A DNA stretch of 64,000 nt from NCBI GenBank assembly GCA_902780405.1, contig CACZFI010000008.1, positions 1 through 64,000 of the forward strand. The letters are read 5' to 3'. The notes beneath the pieces were generated by a model that ran no database searches, was not told the origin of the DNA, and was given only the letters and a program-made list of their open reading frames with translations. The position numbers were made by a program, and so were the translations under genes. This document shows positions 9,195-17,958 of the stretch, in pieces; the first letter of the stretch is position 1; every line of letters starts with the position of its first letter. The stretch comes from an uncultured Lachnospiraceae bacterium. Its GTDB lineage: Bacteria > Bacillota > Clostridia > Lachnospirales > Lachnospiraceae.

Positions 9195-10697
9195 CTAAAA
9201 GTTCTCCTTAAACTCAACGATCGCCTTGGAAATGGTCTCGGAGAGTTCGTCGCTGATCTTCTTTTCCGTACGGATGGTTTCAAAGATCTCGGGATACTTG
9301 GTGTCAATAAATTCAAAGAGTCCGCTCTCAAATTCAGCGATGCGGGATACTTCCACATCCAAGAGATACTTCTTGGTTGCAGCAAAGATGATGACAACCT
9401 GACGCTCAACCGGCATCGGTGCATACTGGGGCTGCTTTAAGATCTCACGGATTCTTTCACCCTGTGCAAGCTTTTCTTTGGTATCCGCATCCAGCTCGGA
9501 GCCGAACTGGGAGAATGCCGCAAGCTCTCTGAACTGTGCGAGCTCCACACGGATGGGAGCAGCAAGTTTCTTCATGGCGCCGATCTGTGCCGCACCACCA
9601 ACTCGGGATACGGAGAGACCTGCATTGACCGCCGGGCGGAAACCTGAGTTGAACATCTCTGTCTCGAGATAGATCTGTCCGTCGGTGATGGAGATGACAT
9701 TTGTCGGAATGTAAGCCGATACGTCACCCGCCTGTGTCTCGATGATGGGAAGCGCTGTTAAACTTCCTCCGCCGAGAGAATCATTCAGTTTCGCTGCACG
9801 CTCCAAAAGTCTTGAGTGTAAGTAGAAGACATCTCCGGGGTAAGCCTCACGTCCGGGGGGTCTGCGGAGGAGCAATGACAGTGTACGGTAAGCGGTTGCG
9901 TGCTTGGACAAGTCGTCATAGATGATCAGGACATCCTTGCCTGCTTCCATCCACTCCTCGCCGATCGCGCAGCCCGCATAAGGTGCGATGTACTGAAGCG
10001 GTGCAAGCTCACTCGCTGTGGATGCAACCACCGTCGTGTACGACATAGCGTCATACTCATTCAGTGTCTTCACAATATTCGCAACCGTGGAGGCCTTCTG
10101 TCCGATGGCTACGTAGATACAGTATACATCCTGGCCCTTCTGGTTGATGATGGTATCGATGGCAAGTGCCGTCTTTCCGGTCTGTCTGTCACCGATGATA
10201 AGCTCTCTCTGTCCTCTTCCGATGGGAACCATGGCGTCGATCGCCTTGATACCTGTCTGAAGCGGTGTATCTACAGACTTACGTGAGATAACGCCCGAAG
10301 CGACTCTCTCGATCTGTCTGGTCTTGGTGGTGGCGATGGGTCCCTTGCCGTCGATCGGCTGTCCCAAAGCGTTAACGACACGACCGAGCATCGCGTCACC
10401 GACGGGAACCTCTACCACACGTCCCGTCGTCTTAACGGTATCACCTTCATTGATATGCTTGCTTTCGCCGAGCAGAACCGCACCTACGTTGTCCTCCTCG
10501 AGGTTTAAGACCATGCCGTATACCTCGCCGGGGAACTCGAGAAGCTCACCCTGCATCGCGGAAAGCAGACCATGAACTCGTACGATACCGTCCGCAACCT
10601 GGATGACAGTTCCCACATCAGACGTCTCAAGCTTGGTCTGATAGTTTTTGATCTGTTCCTTGATTACGGAGCTGATTTCTTCCGGTTTCAAATTCAT
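9195..10697 (-). CDS. atpA: F1Fo ATP synthase subunit alpha
   Basis: 500 residues, full length. The non-catalytic nucleotide site has the P-loop GDRQTGKTA and the signature [17 protein letters not shown]. The N-terminal beta-barrel with [20 protein letters not shown] is intact. It lies between atpH and atpG in the standard order. Confidence 0.98.
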   Translation of the reverse strand: MNLKPEEISSVIKEQIKNYQTKLETSDVGTVIQVADGIVRVHGLLSAMQGELLEFPGEVYGMVLNLEEDNVGAVLLGESKHINEGDTVKTTGRVVEVPVGDAMLGRVVNALGQPIDGKGPIATTKTRQIERVASGVISRKSVDTPLQTGIKAIDAMVPIGRGQRELIIGDRQTGKTALAIDTIINQKGQDVYCIYVAIGQKASTVANIVKTLNEYDAMSYTTVVASTASELAPLQYIAPYAGCAIGEEWMEAGKDVLIIYDDLSKHATAYRTLSLLLRRPPGREAYPGDVFYLHSRLLERAAKLNDSLGGGSLTALPIIETQAGDVSAYIPTNVISITDGQIYLETEMFNSGFRPAVNAGLSVSRVGGAAQIGAMKKLAAPIRVELAQFRELAAFSQFGSELDADTKEKLAQGERIREILKQPQYAPMPVERQVVIIFAATKKYLLDVEVSRIAEFESGLFEFIDTKYPEIFETIRTEKKISDELSETISKAIVEFKENF

Positions 10698-10717
10698 GGA
10701 CTACGAACACCTCCTAA

Positions 10718-11257
10718 CTATGAGCGTGCCAGAGTCTGTGACATCCGGTTTAATTTGGTCCGGATACTGGAGTCCACAACTCTGTCTTCTATCCTGATGA
10801 CGAGTCCGCCGATCAAAGAGGGGTCTACCTGATAAGCCGCCTCGATCGACTTGTAGCTCGTCGTGTCAATCAGTTTCATCTCAATGGCCGCCTTCTGTGC
10901 CGACGTCAGTTCCACTGCCGAAGTCACTAAGGCGAGTCCGATATTCTTGTGCTTTTTCACCTGTCTGGCGTAGTATTCAAAGACCGAAATGATCTCGCCG
11001 CCGTGATCCTTGTCCGCCATCAGCGTCATGGTTCCGACCAGTTCGTCCGAGATCCTGCCCTTAAATGTTTTCTCGAGCACCTGCTTCTTCTCTTCCTTGT
11101 CGATCTGCGGATGCGTAAGCAGTGAAAAGAGATCACTGTTCTCGCGCAGAACGGGAAGAAGCGTCATAACCTCTTCATAGAGTGTATCGATCTTTCCTTC
11201 TTCTGCCGCAAGTTCAAAGAGCGCGTTGCCATAGGTTGTATCTACTTGTTTTGCCAT
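10718..11257 (-). CDS. atpH: F1Fo ATP synthase subunit delta
   Basis: 179 residues, usual length. An N-terminal helical bundle (TYGNALFELAAEEGKIDTLY) is followed by the family C-terminal motif (DPSLIGGLVIRIEDRVVDSS). Delta ties the b-stalk to the top of F1. Its start overlaps the end of atpF by 16 bases, suggesting translational coupling. Confidence 0.96.
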   Translation of the reverse strand: MAKQVDTTYGNALFELAAEEGKIDTLYEEVMTLLPVLRENSDLFSLLTHPQIDKEEKKQVLEKTFKGRISDELVGTMTLMADKDHGGEIISVFEYYARQVKKHKNIGLALVTSAVELTSAQKAAIEMKLIDTTSYKSIEAAYQVDPSLIGGLVIRIEDRVVDSSIRTKLNRMSQTLARS

Positions 11258-11817
11258 GTATCATCACCCATTTCCGCAAGTGTCTCGTCGATCAGTGCTG
11301 CCTGCTTTGACTCATCGAGTTCTCCGGCTACCAGCTTGCCTGCCATCGCCGTTGCGACTCCGATGATCTCCTGCTTCACTTCATCCTTGACTCTGCTCTT
11401 CTCAAGCTCAGCCTCACGATTCGCATTCGCGATGATGCGGCCCGCTTCTTCTTTCGCTTCCGCCACGATCTTCTCCTCATTCTTCACAGCCTTCTTTCTG
11501 GCCGCATCGAGAATGTCGGATGCTTCATCGTCTGCCTGCTTGATCCTGGCGTCATAATCCGCCTTTAATTTCGCAGCCTCTTCCCGATCCGTAGCTGCGG
11601 ACGTAAGATCGTCCTGCACCTTCTTCTGCCTGTCCTCAAGCACCTTGCGAACAGGGTTGATCAGGATGTATGTGAGAAAGATGAAAAGCAGGAATACGGC
11701 AATGCCCTGAACACATACGTCGAACAGAAGCTGTGCATCGAGTCCGAAGATACGTCCCTCTTCGGCAAGAAGCATGGCACTTCCGTGTATGAATGTATTA
11801 ATTCCAGTTACTGCCAC
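11242..11817 (-). CDS. atpF: F1Fo ATP synthase subunit b
   Basis: 191 residues. One membrane helix lies at about residues 28-50 (DVCVQGIAVFLLFIFLTYIL). A long charged coiled coil follows (RKVLEDRQKKVQDDLTSAAT onward), the peripheral stalk that holds F1 against the a subunit. The C-terminus overlaps atpH. Confidence 0.96.
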   Translation of the reverse strand: MAVTGINTFIHGSAMLLAEEGRIFGLDAQLLFDVCVQGIAVFLLFIFLTYILINPVRKVLEDRQKKVQDDLTSAATDREEAAKLKADYDARIKQADDEASDILDAARKKAVKNEEKIVAEAKEEAGRIIANANREAELEKSRVKDEVKQEIIGVATAMAGKLVAGELDESKQAALIDETLAEMGDDTWQNK

Positions 11818-11853
11818 TGTCTATCCTCCTTGTACATCAAACCTGCAGGTCGC

Positions 11854-12150
<297 letters not shown>

Positions 12151-12891
12151 TTATGCCTCTACATTTCGTTTGTCTGTTACAAATGTCATCGTCAGCATAC
12201 AGAATACATATGTCTGTATTGCTCCCGAGAACAAGTCAAAGTATACATGCAACGCGGACGGTACACCGATCTTCGCAAAGATCGGAAGCATGCCGTAGTA
12301 CAGCGCCATCATGACGGTGCCGGCCAAAACGTTTCCGAAGAGACGGAGCGAAAGAGAAACCGGAACCGCAAGTTCGCTGACCACATTGATCGGGAAGAAG
12401 AAAAAAATCGGTTCGAACATTCCCTTCAGGTACCCGAGCTTCTGATATCGGATCGCCGCATACTGGATCATAACGAACGATATCAGGGCAATGCAAAGCG
12501 TTGTGCCATAGTCAGCCGTCGGCGGCCTCAGCATAAACAGGCCGGATATGTTTGAGAAGAACACAAACGCAAACAGCGCACCCACGTAGTTGATGTAATG
12601 CTTTGCTGCCTTGCCCATCGTGCCGTTCACGAATTTTAACAGAACGTCGATGGCAAGTTCCACGCCGGCACCGAATTTGGTCGGACTGTCCTTGTGCTTT
12701 AGTACGCTCCGCCTGCCGGCGATCGCGATGCAAAGGATCGTCACAAATACGATCAGCGTGCATACATGTGTTGTAGTGATATACACTGTAGTGCCAAAGA
12801 ACTTCAGCGGACAGAGCATGTGGACATAGAAATCCGGAGATTCCGCCTCATGCGCTATCATGGGAAGTCCTGTGGCTACGCCACTCATCAT
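12151..12891 (-). CDS. atpB: F1Fo ATP synthase subunit a
   Basis: 246 residues with about five or six hydrophobic segments. The conserved half-channel helix with its essential Arg is seen in SELAVPVSLSLRLFGNVLAG (Arg of LRLFGN). It forms the ion path with the c-ring. ATG 12891 overlaps the stop of the upstream atpI-type gene (ATGA). Confidence 0.96.
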   Translation of the reverse strand: MMSGVATGLPMIAHEAESPDFYVHMLCPLKFFGTTVYITTTHVCTLIVFVTILCIAIAGRRSVLKHKDSPTKFGAGVELAIDVLLKFVNGTMGKAAKHYINYVGALFAFVFFSNISGLFMLRPPTADYGTTLCIALISFVMIQYAAIRYQKLGYLKGMFEPIFFFFPINVVSELAVPVSLSLRLFGNVLAGTVMMALYYGMLPIFAKIGVPSALHVYFDLFSGAIQTYVFCMLTMTFVTDKRNVEA

Positions 12892-13490
12892 ATGCCTTCC
12901 TCCTTTTGTTTTTTATCTGTAACCGCCTCGCCCCTCCGGCGATCATCCCCAAGCGCGGTAACATTCGTATGTTGTTGGTATTTCGTCTTCCGCTCATATC
13001 TGGCGGGTCCGAATTTGCGAGTCAGACGCGCTTCGAGGTCCGTCATATATACCTCGTCGTCCTCCTCATCTTCTTCCGTATCCTCGGGAAGTGGTGTCCC
13101 GGGCACGTAGGTGTGTGTGATCTTCTTGCTGATCAACGTGTGCAGCAAGCCGGAAACCTTGGTGGATAAAAGGCCCACCACAGCACCCGTAAAACACGTC
13201 CAGCCGAGGAACCATGCACCGATCATCACGATCAGTCTCGTGAGCAGACGAAGGATGGACTTGAATGTCACGAAGTTCTTCGCCTTGTCTGACGGCAGCG
13301 CCAGCGCACGCTCCAGATCCTCATACAGCCAGTAGACGGAAAGTATCGCCACGCCCGCCCCGAGCACAAGGCCCAGTACGAAGGGCAGATACGGACGCAT
13401 CAGAAATGCGCCGAGTATTGCAAAGGCTGCGGTATGGATCGCAATGCCGATATTGATTTCTGTGATGACCTGCCTGACTTTCTCGTCCAT
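12888..13490 (-). CDS. atpI: ATP synthase subunit I (AtpI-like membrane protein)
   Basis: 200 residues with four hydrophobic segments (about residues 12-30, 35-55, 90-105, 108-125) and a soluble, very acidic tail (PEDTEEDEEDDE). Position just before atpB and the four-helix layout fit the I subunit, which in related bacteria helps c-ring assembly or magnesium uptake. The acidic tail is unusual. Sequence conservation in this family is low, so the name rests mostly on context. Confidence 0.75.
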   Translation of the reverse strand: MDEKVRQVITEINIGIAIHTAAFAILGAFLMRPYLPFVLGLVLGAGVAILSVYWLYEDLERALALPSDKAKNFVTFKSILRLLTRLIVMIGAWFLGWTCFTGAVVGLLSTKVSGLLHTLISKKITHTYVPGTPLPEDTEEDEEDDEVYMTDLEARLTRKFGPARYERKTKYQQHTNVTALGDDRRRGEAVTDKKQKEEGI

Positions 13491-13492
13491 GT

Positions 13493-13738
13493 CTAGAGTC
13501 CGGTAAATTTCCTGATCAAAATGTATGCTGCCCGAAAGCCGGACAAAACACCGGCGATGATGAACCAGACCATCAGGTTCGTCCCGCAGAAATGATCAAC
13601 GGCCCAGCCGATGCCGATAAACATGAAGATGGCGACAAGCATGGTAAGTCCGATCTGCAGGATGAGATAAAACATCCGCACGACCTCGCTCGTCTGCCCG
13701 CGTCGTTTCTTTTCGGCTTCGCTTTTTCGGTCGTCCAT
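13493..13738 (-). CDS. atpZ: AtpZ/AtpI family protein, first gene of atp operon
   Basis: 81 residues from ATG 13738, chosen because AAGGAGG lies eight bases upstream. A longer frame exists, but its ATG at 13756 would contain this ribosome site in its codons. A charged N-terminus is followed by two membrane helices (FYLILQIGLTMLVAIFMFIG and VWFIIAGVLSGFRAAYILIR), the hairpin typical of AtpZ/DUF2516-like proteins encoded before atpI. It is probably an assembly or calcium/magnesium transport partner of AtpI. Confidence 0.75.
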   Translation of the reverse strand: MDDRKSEAEKKRRGQTSEVVRMFYLILQIGLTMLVAIFMFIGIGWAVDHFCGTNLMVWFIIAGVLSGFRAAYILIRKFTGL

Positions 13739-13774
13739 CACGGCGTCCTCCTTCATTAGACAACACACTCGTGT

Positions 13775-13803
13775 ATTATACCTTATTTTACGGCTTCTTT
13801 CAA
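13775..13803 (-). promoter_or_regulatory. SigA promoter of ATP synthase operon
   Basis: TTGAAA (13803-13798), 17-bp spacer, TATAAT (13780-13775), about 37 bases before the atpZ start. A divergent promoter for the TsaC gene begins 23 bases away. Confidence 0.85.
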
Positions 13804-13825
13804 GAAAAACGCAGTAAAAAAGGGC

Positions 13826-13853
13826 TTGCATTCCGCGGGTTCCATGTTAGAAT
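13826..13853 (+). promoter_or_regulatory. Candidate promoter of TsaC gene
   Basis: TTGCAT, 16-bp spacer, TAGAAT. The predicted start point (about 13860) coincides with an in-frame ATG at 13859, so the upstream part of the open frame cannot be in the message from this promoter. Confidence 0.5.
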
Positions 13854-13900
13854 GTGAGATGGATTTTTTCAACCGGAAAAAGACGAAAGAATATGAGAAT

Positions 13901-14983
13901 ATGACTGAAAAACTTCAAACCATAATCGAAGACGGAAGCAGCGATTCCGCGATCAAAAAAGCTGCGCAGATCCTGCGTGCGGGAGGTCTTGTGGCCTTCC
14001 CCACAGAGACGGTGTACGGTCTCGGCGGAGATGCCCTCTCCCCGGATGCTGCTGCGAAGATCTACGCCGCCAAAGGGCGTCCCTCGGATAATCCCCTGAT
14101 CGTTCACATCGCCGATACGGACGCTCTGCCCATTCTCGCCGGTGAAGTACCCGAGAAGGCAAGGATGCTTGCGGAGGCCTTCTGGCCCGGACCGCTGACC
14201 ATCATCCTTCCGAAGAAGGACATCGTCCCCGATGCGACCACAGGCGGACTTCCCACCGTGGCGATCCGGATGCCGTCCCACCCCGCCGCGCTTGCATTGA
14301 TCCGAGAGAGCGGTCTTTATATCGCCGCACCATCCGCCAATGCTTCGGGCAGACCGAGCCCGACCCTTGCATCTCATGTAGCGGAAGACCTGTCCGGCAG
14401 GATCGACATGATCTTAGACGGAGGCCCTGTCGGCATCGGCATCGAATCCACCATCGTCGACCTGACCGGTGACACACCCACCATCTGCCGACCCGGATTC
14501 ATCACCAAAGAGATGCTTACATCCATCATCGGAAACGTGGAGATCGACCCCGCGCTGATCCATCCGTCAAAGGACGCGCGCCCGAAGGCGCCCGGTATGC
14601 GATACACCCACTATGCTCCGAAGGGTGAGCTTACCGTAGTGGAAGCTTCGGATCCCGAAAGCGCATCCGACCCGGAAGAAGCAAAGCGCGTGGCAGATAC
14701 CATCAGTCGTCTGGCACTCGAAAAAGAAAATGAAGGATTCCGCGTCGCCATACTTGCGGCAGAGGAAAATTCCATGTATTATAGCCGAGGACACGTGATC
14801 ACCGTCGGGAGTGTCAGAAGCGGTGTCACGGTTGCGGCAAGGCTTTATGCCGCCCTTCGCGAGTGTGACGAAGCCGGTGCCGAAGTGATCTACTCCGAGT
14901 CTTTTGACGGCACGGACATCAGCGACGCCATCATGAACCGGCTTCTTAAAGCTGCCGGCCAGAGGGTCCTTCACATATCATAA
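13901..14983 (+). CDS. tsaC: L-threonylcarbamoyladenylate synthase (Sua5/YwlC type)
   Basis: 360 residues from ATG 13901; ATG 13859 is the alternative, but it lies at the predicted transcription start and neither has a strong ribosome site. The YrdC domain fills about residues 15-200 with KRP-like and ATP/threonine-binding segments (GGLVAFPTETVYGLGGDA, KGRPSDNPLIVHI, RMPSHPAALALI, SANASGRPSPT). A C-terminal Sua5 domain follows a linker (PGMRYTHYAPKG). It makes threonylcarbamoyl-AMP from threonine, bicarbonate and ATP for the t6A37 modification of ANN-decoding tRNAs. rpiB lies 37 bases downstream, a pairing also common in Firmicutes. Confidence 0.93.
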   Translation: MTEKLQTIIEDGSSDSAIKKAAQILRAGGLVAFPTETVYGLGGDALSPDAAAKIYAAKGRPSDNPLIVHIADTDALPILAGEVPEKARMLAEAFWPGPLTIILPKKDIVPDATTGGLPTVAIRMPSHPAALALIRESGLYIAAPSANASGRPSPTLASHVAEDLSGRIDMILDGGPVGIGIESTIVDLTGDTPTICRPGFITKEMLTSIIGNVEIDPALIHPSKDARPKAPGMRYTHYAPKGELTVVEASDPESASDPEEAKRVADTISRLALEKENEGFRVAILAAEENSMYYSRGHVITVGSVRSGVTVAARLYAALRECDEAGAEVIYSESFDGTDISDAIMNRLLKAAGQRVLHIS

Positions 14984-15020
14984 AACGCAATGCAAATTTG
15001 CATAAAAGAAAGGGAACACT

Positions 15021-15467
15021 ATGAACCAGACAAAACTGCCCCGCATCGCCATGGGCTCCGACCACGGCGGCTATGACCTGAAGCTGGAGATTTTAAACCA
15101 TCTTCGCGAACGCGGATTCACCGTGGAAGACTTCGGAAGCCACAACCGGGAGTCCGTTGACTATCCCATCTACGCAAAGAAGGTTGGAGAGGCCGTTGCA
15201 GACGGTACCTTCGATCTCGGCATTCTCGTATGCGGAACGGGCATCGGCATGTCCCTCGCAGCCAACAAGATCGACGGCATCCGTGCTGCAGCCGTAAGTG
15301 ACTGCTTCACAGCGAAGGCCACCAGAGAGCACAACGACGCCAACATCCTCTGCCTCGGCGGACGTACCGTAGGCGCAGAGCTTGCGATGATGATCGCAGA
15401 CATCTTTGTAGACACACCCTTCTCCGGTGACGAGCGTCACGTAAGAAGGATTTCGATGTACTCATAA
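15021..15467 (+). CDS. rpiB: Ribose-5-phosphate isomerase B
   Basis: 148 residues, usual length. It starts with the family motif MGSDHGGYDLK and has the active-site Cys-Gly-Thr-Gly loop (GILVCGTGIGMSLAANK) and the HNDANILCLGGR segment. It interconverts ribose-5-phosphate and ribulose-5-phosphate in the pentose phosphate pathway; a sugar-phosphate isomerase of the RpiB/LacA-B type with other substrates is the alternative. It follows tsaC and ends before a strong two-way terminator. Confidence 0.93.
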   Translation: MNQTKLPRIAMGSDHGGYDLKLEILNHLRERGFTVEDFGSHNRESVDYPIYAKKVGEAVADGTFDLGILVCGTGIGMSLAANKIDGIRAAAVSDCFTAKATREHNDANILCLGGRTVGAELAMMIADIFVDTPFSGDERHVRRISMYS

Positions 15468-15473
15468 ACAAAA

Positions 15474-15538
15474 AGCGGCGGCAACCGTCGAAGCCTGCCC
15501 CATCGGGCGTTCGGCATCATCGGTTGCCGCCGTTTTTA
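15474..15538. terminator. Two-way terminator between rpiB and CgeB-type GT
   Basis: CGGCGGCAACCG at 15476-15487 pairs with CGGTTGCCGCCG at 15521-15532. TTTTT follows on plus and TTTTTG on minus, serving the two convergent genes. An imperfect inner stem (GCCC/GGGC) lies in the loop. Confidence 0.85.
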
Positions 15539-15540
15539 TT

Positions 15541-16713
15541 TTACAGGATGCCCGCCATCGCAAGCATCTGTTTTATCCTCACATCGTAGGAGTAGTATTC
15601 TGCGACTTTGTCGTGGCCGCGCTTTGCGATCGCACGTCTTTCGTCATCATGTCTAAGGTAGTAGTCAATTTTCTCAAGCAGATCCGGTATGCTCTCAAAC
15701 ATCACGATCTCTCTGTCCGGTTCGAAGAGTTCCGGAATCTCCTCCTGATAGTTGGAGATCACAAAACCTCCGGTGCCGAGCAAGTCGAAGATGCGAAGGG
15801 GAAGCCCCGTTTTGATGGGGCGATTGGTCATGTTGATATTGATCTTGGAGCACTTGATGATCTGCGGCATCATGCGCGTGGAATCCGCGCCGCCGCGGTT
15901 TTTCACCTTCGGAAGCTTTCCGGTATCCGACAGCGTCCACAGATCCATCCGGAATCTTTCCGCTATGGCGTTGAAGGTGTTGATCCTCTCCTGCTCGGTA
16001 CATTTGTAGCCGAGATAGGTATCCGCAACGATAGCCTTCACGTCCTCAGTATAATCGTCCGCAAGTGGAACCCAGTCCGCATATTTCTTAAACTCGGCAG
16101 CCCACTCATCCGTGATGGCATCCTCCAGAAAGTTGTAGCCGTAAACGTTCTGCTGCGCCGCAACGAGTCCGTCCACAAATCCGCGCATCCGGTCGGGAAG
16201 CTCCTTTTCGATCTCATTGTATCTGCACTTCTCGGAGTAAAGAGATCCGACGAACGATACGTCGCAGTCGTAATTGCGATGATCCGCCGCAGTAAGTTTC
16301 ACCGCATCCCAGGTCGGAACGTCCGCACCGAGGGGCAGATGAAAGATACAGTCCGGATTGATGGGGGCAAATTTCTGCCACTGCATCCGGTCAAAGAGAA
16401 AGATGCGATTCGTCGGATAGGCAACCGTCTCGGAATAAAGCTGGAAGCTCGGGCAGTCCACCGTCCAGGAAAGGTACGGCACCTTCATCACCTTGCAGCA
16501 CCTTGCGACGATCGGCTGAAAATTTACTGTTAGCACCGCGTCCGTGTCACGGTTTTGCTGCAGCACTTCCGCCAAAGCCTTCAGGTACTCCGTGTCGTAG
16601 TCCACGCTGTCAAAAAAACGGTCAAACAGCACCAGGTCATAGCCCAGTCGCCTGATGGCATTGGTGATACCCTCTTCACATATGCTCGTCCATCTGCAGA
16701 ATACGATCTTCAT
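15541..16713 (-). CDS. CgeB/DUF3880-type glycosyltransferase
   Basis: 390 residues from ATG 16713 with GGAGGAAC upstream; this ATG overlaps the stop of the preceding GT2 gene by one base (TGATG), so translation is probably coupled. The N-terminal half (MKIVFCRWTSICEEGITNAI, then VPYLSWTVDCPSFQLYS) fits the DUF3880/CgeB domain. The C-terminal half (NMTNRPIKTGLPLRIFDLLG, GGFVISNYQEEI, then RRAIAKRGHDKV) fits the glycosyltransferase-1 C-domain. It is a clear paralogue of the plus-strand gene at 17959-19119. The sugar and acceptor are unknown; flagellin or cell-surface glycan is likely from context. Confidence 0.8.
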   Translation of the reverse strand: MKIVFCRWTSICEEGITNAIRRLGYDLVLFDRFFDSVDYDTEYLKALAEVLQQNRDTDAVLTVNFQPIVARCCKVMKVPYLSWTVDCPSFQLYSETVAYPTNRIFLFDRMQWQKFAPINPDCIFHLPLGADVPTWDAVKLTAADHRNYDCDVSFVGSLYSEKCRYNEIEKELPDRMRGFVDGLVAAQQNVYGYNFLEDAITDEWAAEFKKYADWVPLADDYTEDVKAIVADTYLGYKCTEQERINTFNAIAERFRMDLWTLSDTGKLPKVKNRGGADSTRMMPQIIKCSKININMTNRPIKTGLPLRIFDLLGTGGFVISNYQEEIPELFEPDREIVMFESIPDLLEKIDYYLRHDDERRAIAKRGHDKVAEYYSYDVRIKQMLAMAGIL

Positions 16714-17786
16714 CAAAGTTCCTCCGGAAGCTCCCACGCATCCAGTTCTCTCTGGTACCTGTCAATTGCTTCGTTGTAGTAGTCGATCTTCGCGCCGTCC
16801 GCCTGATCTCCCTTGTTCATCTCCATGTCAAGAAGCATCACGTAGCAGGTCACAAGACCGCTTAAAGCAGAGTCGCCGTGGGTATGTATATCGATGATGG
16901 GGCGCGTCTCATACGCCGCATTTAAGAACCAGACGATCGCCTCATCATAATCAAGCTGCTTTACGTAAAGCATGCCGAGATCGTAACACATCTCGGAGGA
17001 AGGGTCCTCCATCATGTCGCGGGTTGCATACTTCATCATGGACATAGCGTCATTCTCAAGTCTGGCAAGCCGTGCCAGCATACATCCGGCTTCGCGTCCT
17101 CTTCTCGAAAGCGGATCTTGCTGCCAGAGTTCAAGGTATATATCCTCCGCATCCTGGAAGTCTTTGGTATTGCCGAGTTTAAAGAGTTCCCGGGTGTACA
17201 TGGAGAAGAGTCTGTCCGAAAGTCCGCCGGGCTCACGGCTCTTCTTTAAGAAGATGTCAAAGTCGCGGTGACCGTGCATGCCTTCGGGTCTGTGGAAAAC
17301 TTCCACATCGCTGTCAAATACCAGCGGATCCAGGCGAACCGTTTCATGTACCGGTTCCACCCAGACAAAATTTCTCACGCGCTTAAACAGTTTCGGCCGA
17401 TACTCCTTCTTGACATTCTGAATCGCATCGATGGTGGTCTCCGTCACGTACTTCATCTGAACGATCTCAACTTCCGGATGAAGCACTTCTTTCAGTTGCC
17501 GGAAGCGCTCGCGGTTGGTCTCGTCTAAGACCTCATCCGCATCCGCCGTATAAATATAGTCCTTCGTCGCCTTGCTGAAGGAAAAATTTCTGGCAGCCGC
17601 AAAGTCGTCGATCCATGTAAAATCAAACACCTTGGATGTGTACTTTGCCGCAATCTCCTTGGTCTTGTCCGTGGATCCAGTGTCGATGATCACGATCTCA
17701 TCTACGAGGTCCGCAATGGAGTCAAGGCAGCGTGCGAGTACATTTTCCTCGTTCTTCACGATCATACATAAGCTTACGCTGATCAT
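16713..17786 (-). CDS. GT2 glycosyltransferase with TPR-like C-terminus
   Basis: 357 residues from ATG 17786, chosen for GGGAGGTG just upstream. The GT-A domain begins SLCMIVKNEENVLARCLDSI and has EIVIIDTGSTDKTKEIA and a DADE metal motif (YTADADEVLD). After about residue 215 the sequence becomes helical and repeat-like (LYLELWQQDPLSRRGREAGC, MCYDLGMLYVKQLDYDEAIV), the TPR-type tail of SunS-like transferases. These proteins often sit in flagellar and surface-glycan loci. It is probably co-transcribed with the CgeB-type gene that follows. Confidence 0.85.
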   Translation of the reverse strand: MISVSLCMIVKNEENVLARCLDSIADLVDEIVIIDTGSTDKTKEIAAKYTSKVFDFTWIDDFAAARNFSFSKATKDYIYTADADEVLDETNRERFRQLKEVLHPEVEIVQMKYVTETTIDAIQNVKKEYRPKLFKRVRNFVWVEPVHETVRLDPLVFDSDVEVFHRPEGMHGHRDFDIFLKKSREPGGLSDRLFSMYTRELFKLGNTKDFQDAEDIYLELWQQDPLSRRGREAGCMLARLARLENDAMSMMKYATRDMMEDPSSEMCYDLGMLYVKQLDYDEAIVWFLNAAYETRPIIDIHTHGDSALSGLVTCYVMLLDMEMNKGDQADGAKIDYYNEAIDRYQRELDAWELPEEL

Positions 17787-17829
17787 AGATACACCTCCCT
17801 GTTTGGTATTTCCGTACATATATGCAATT

Positions 17830-17858
17830 ATTATACCAAATCCGAAAATGCTTTTCCA
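17830..17858 (-). promoter_or_regulatory. Promoter of GT2/CgeB pair
   Basis: TGGAAA (17858-17853), 17-bp spacer, TATAAT (17835-17830), about 44 bases before the GT2 start. Confidence 0.65.
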
Positions 17859-17958
17859 TATCCATACCAAATTCGATTGGGATGTGATAAAATACAGAAA
17901 ACATGCGGTTTACGACGTGCTGCCTGCAACCGTTTGCAGGCCGGAAAGGAGTCGGATT

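Noticed and set aside
17572..17958. A longer N-terminus for the plus-strand CgeB-type transferase
   Set aside because: It would be antisense to the GT2 gene and its promoter; the GGAAAGGAG site and homology start at 17959.
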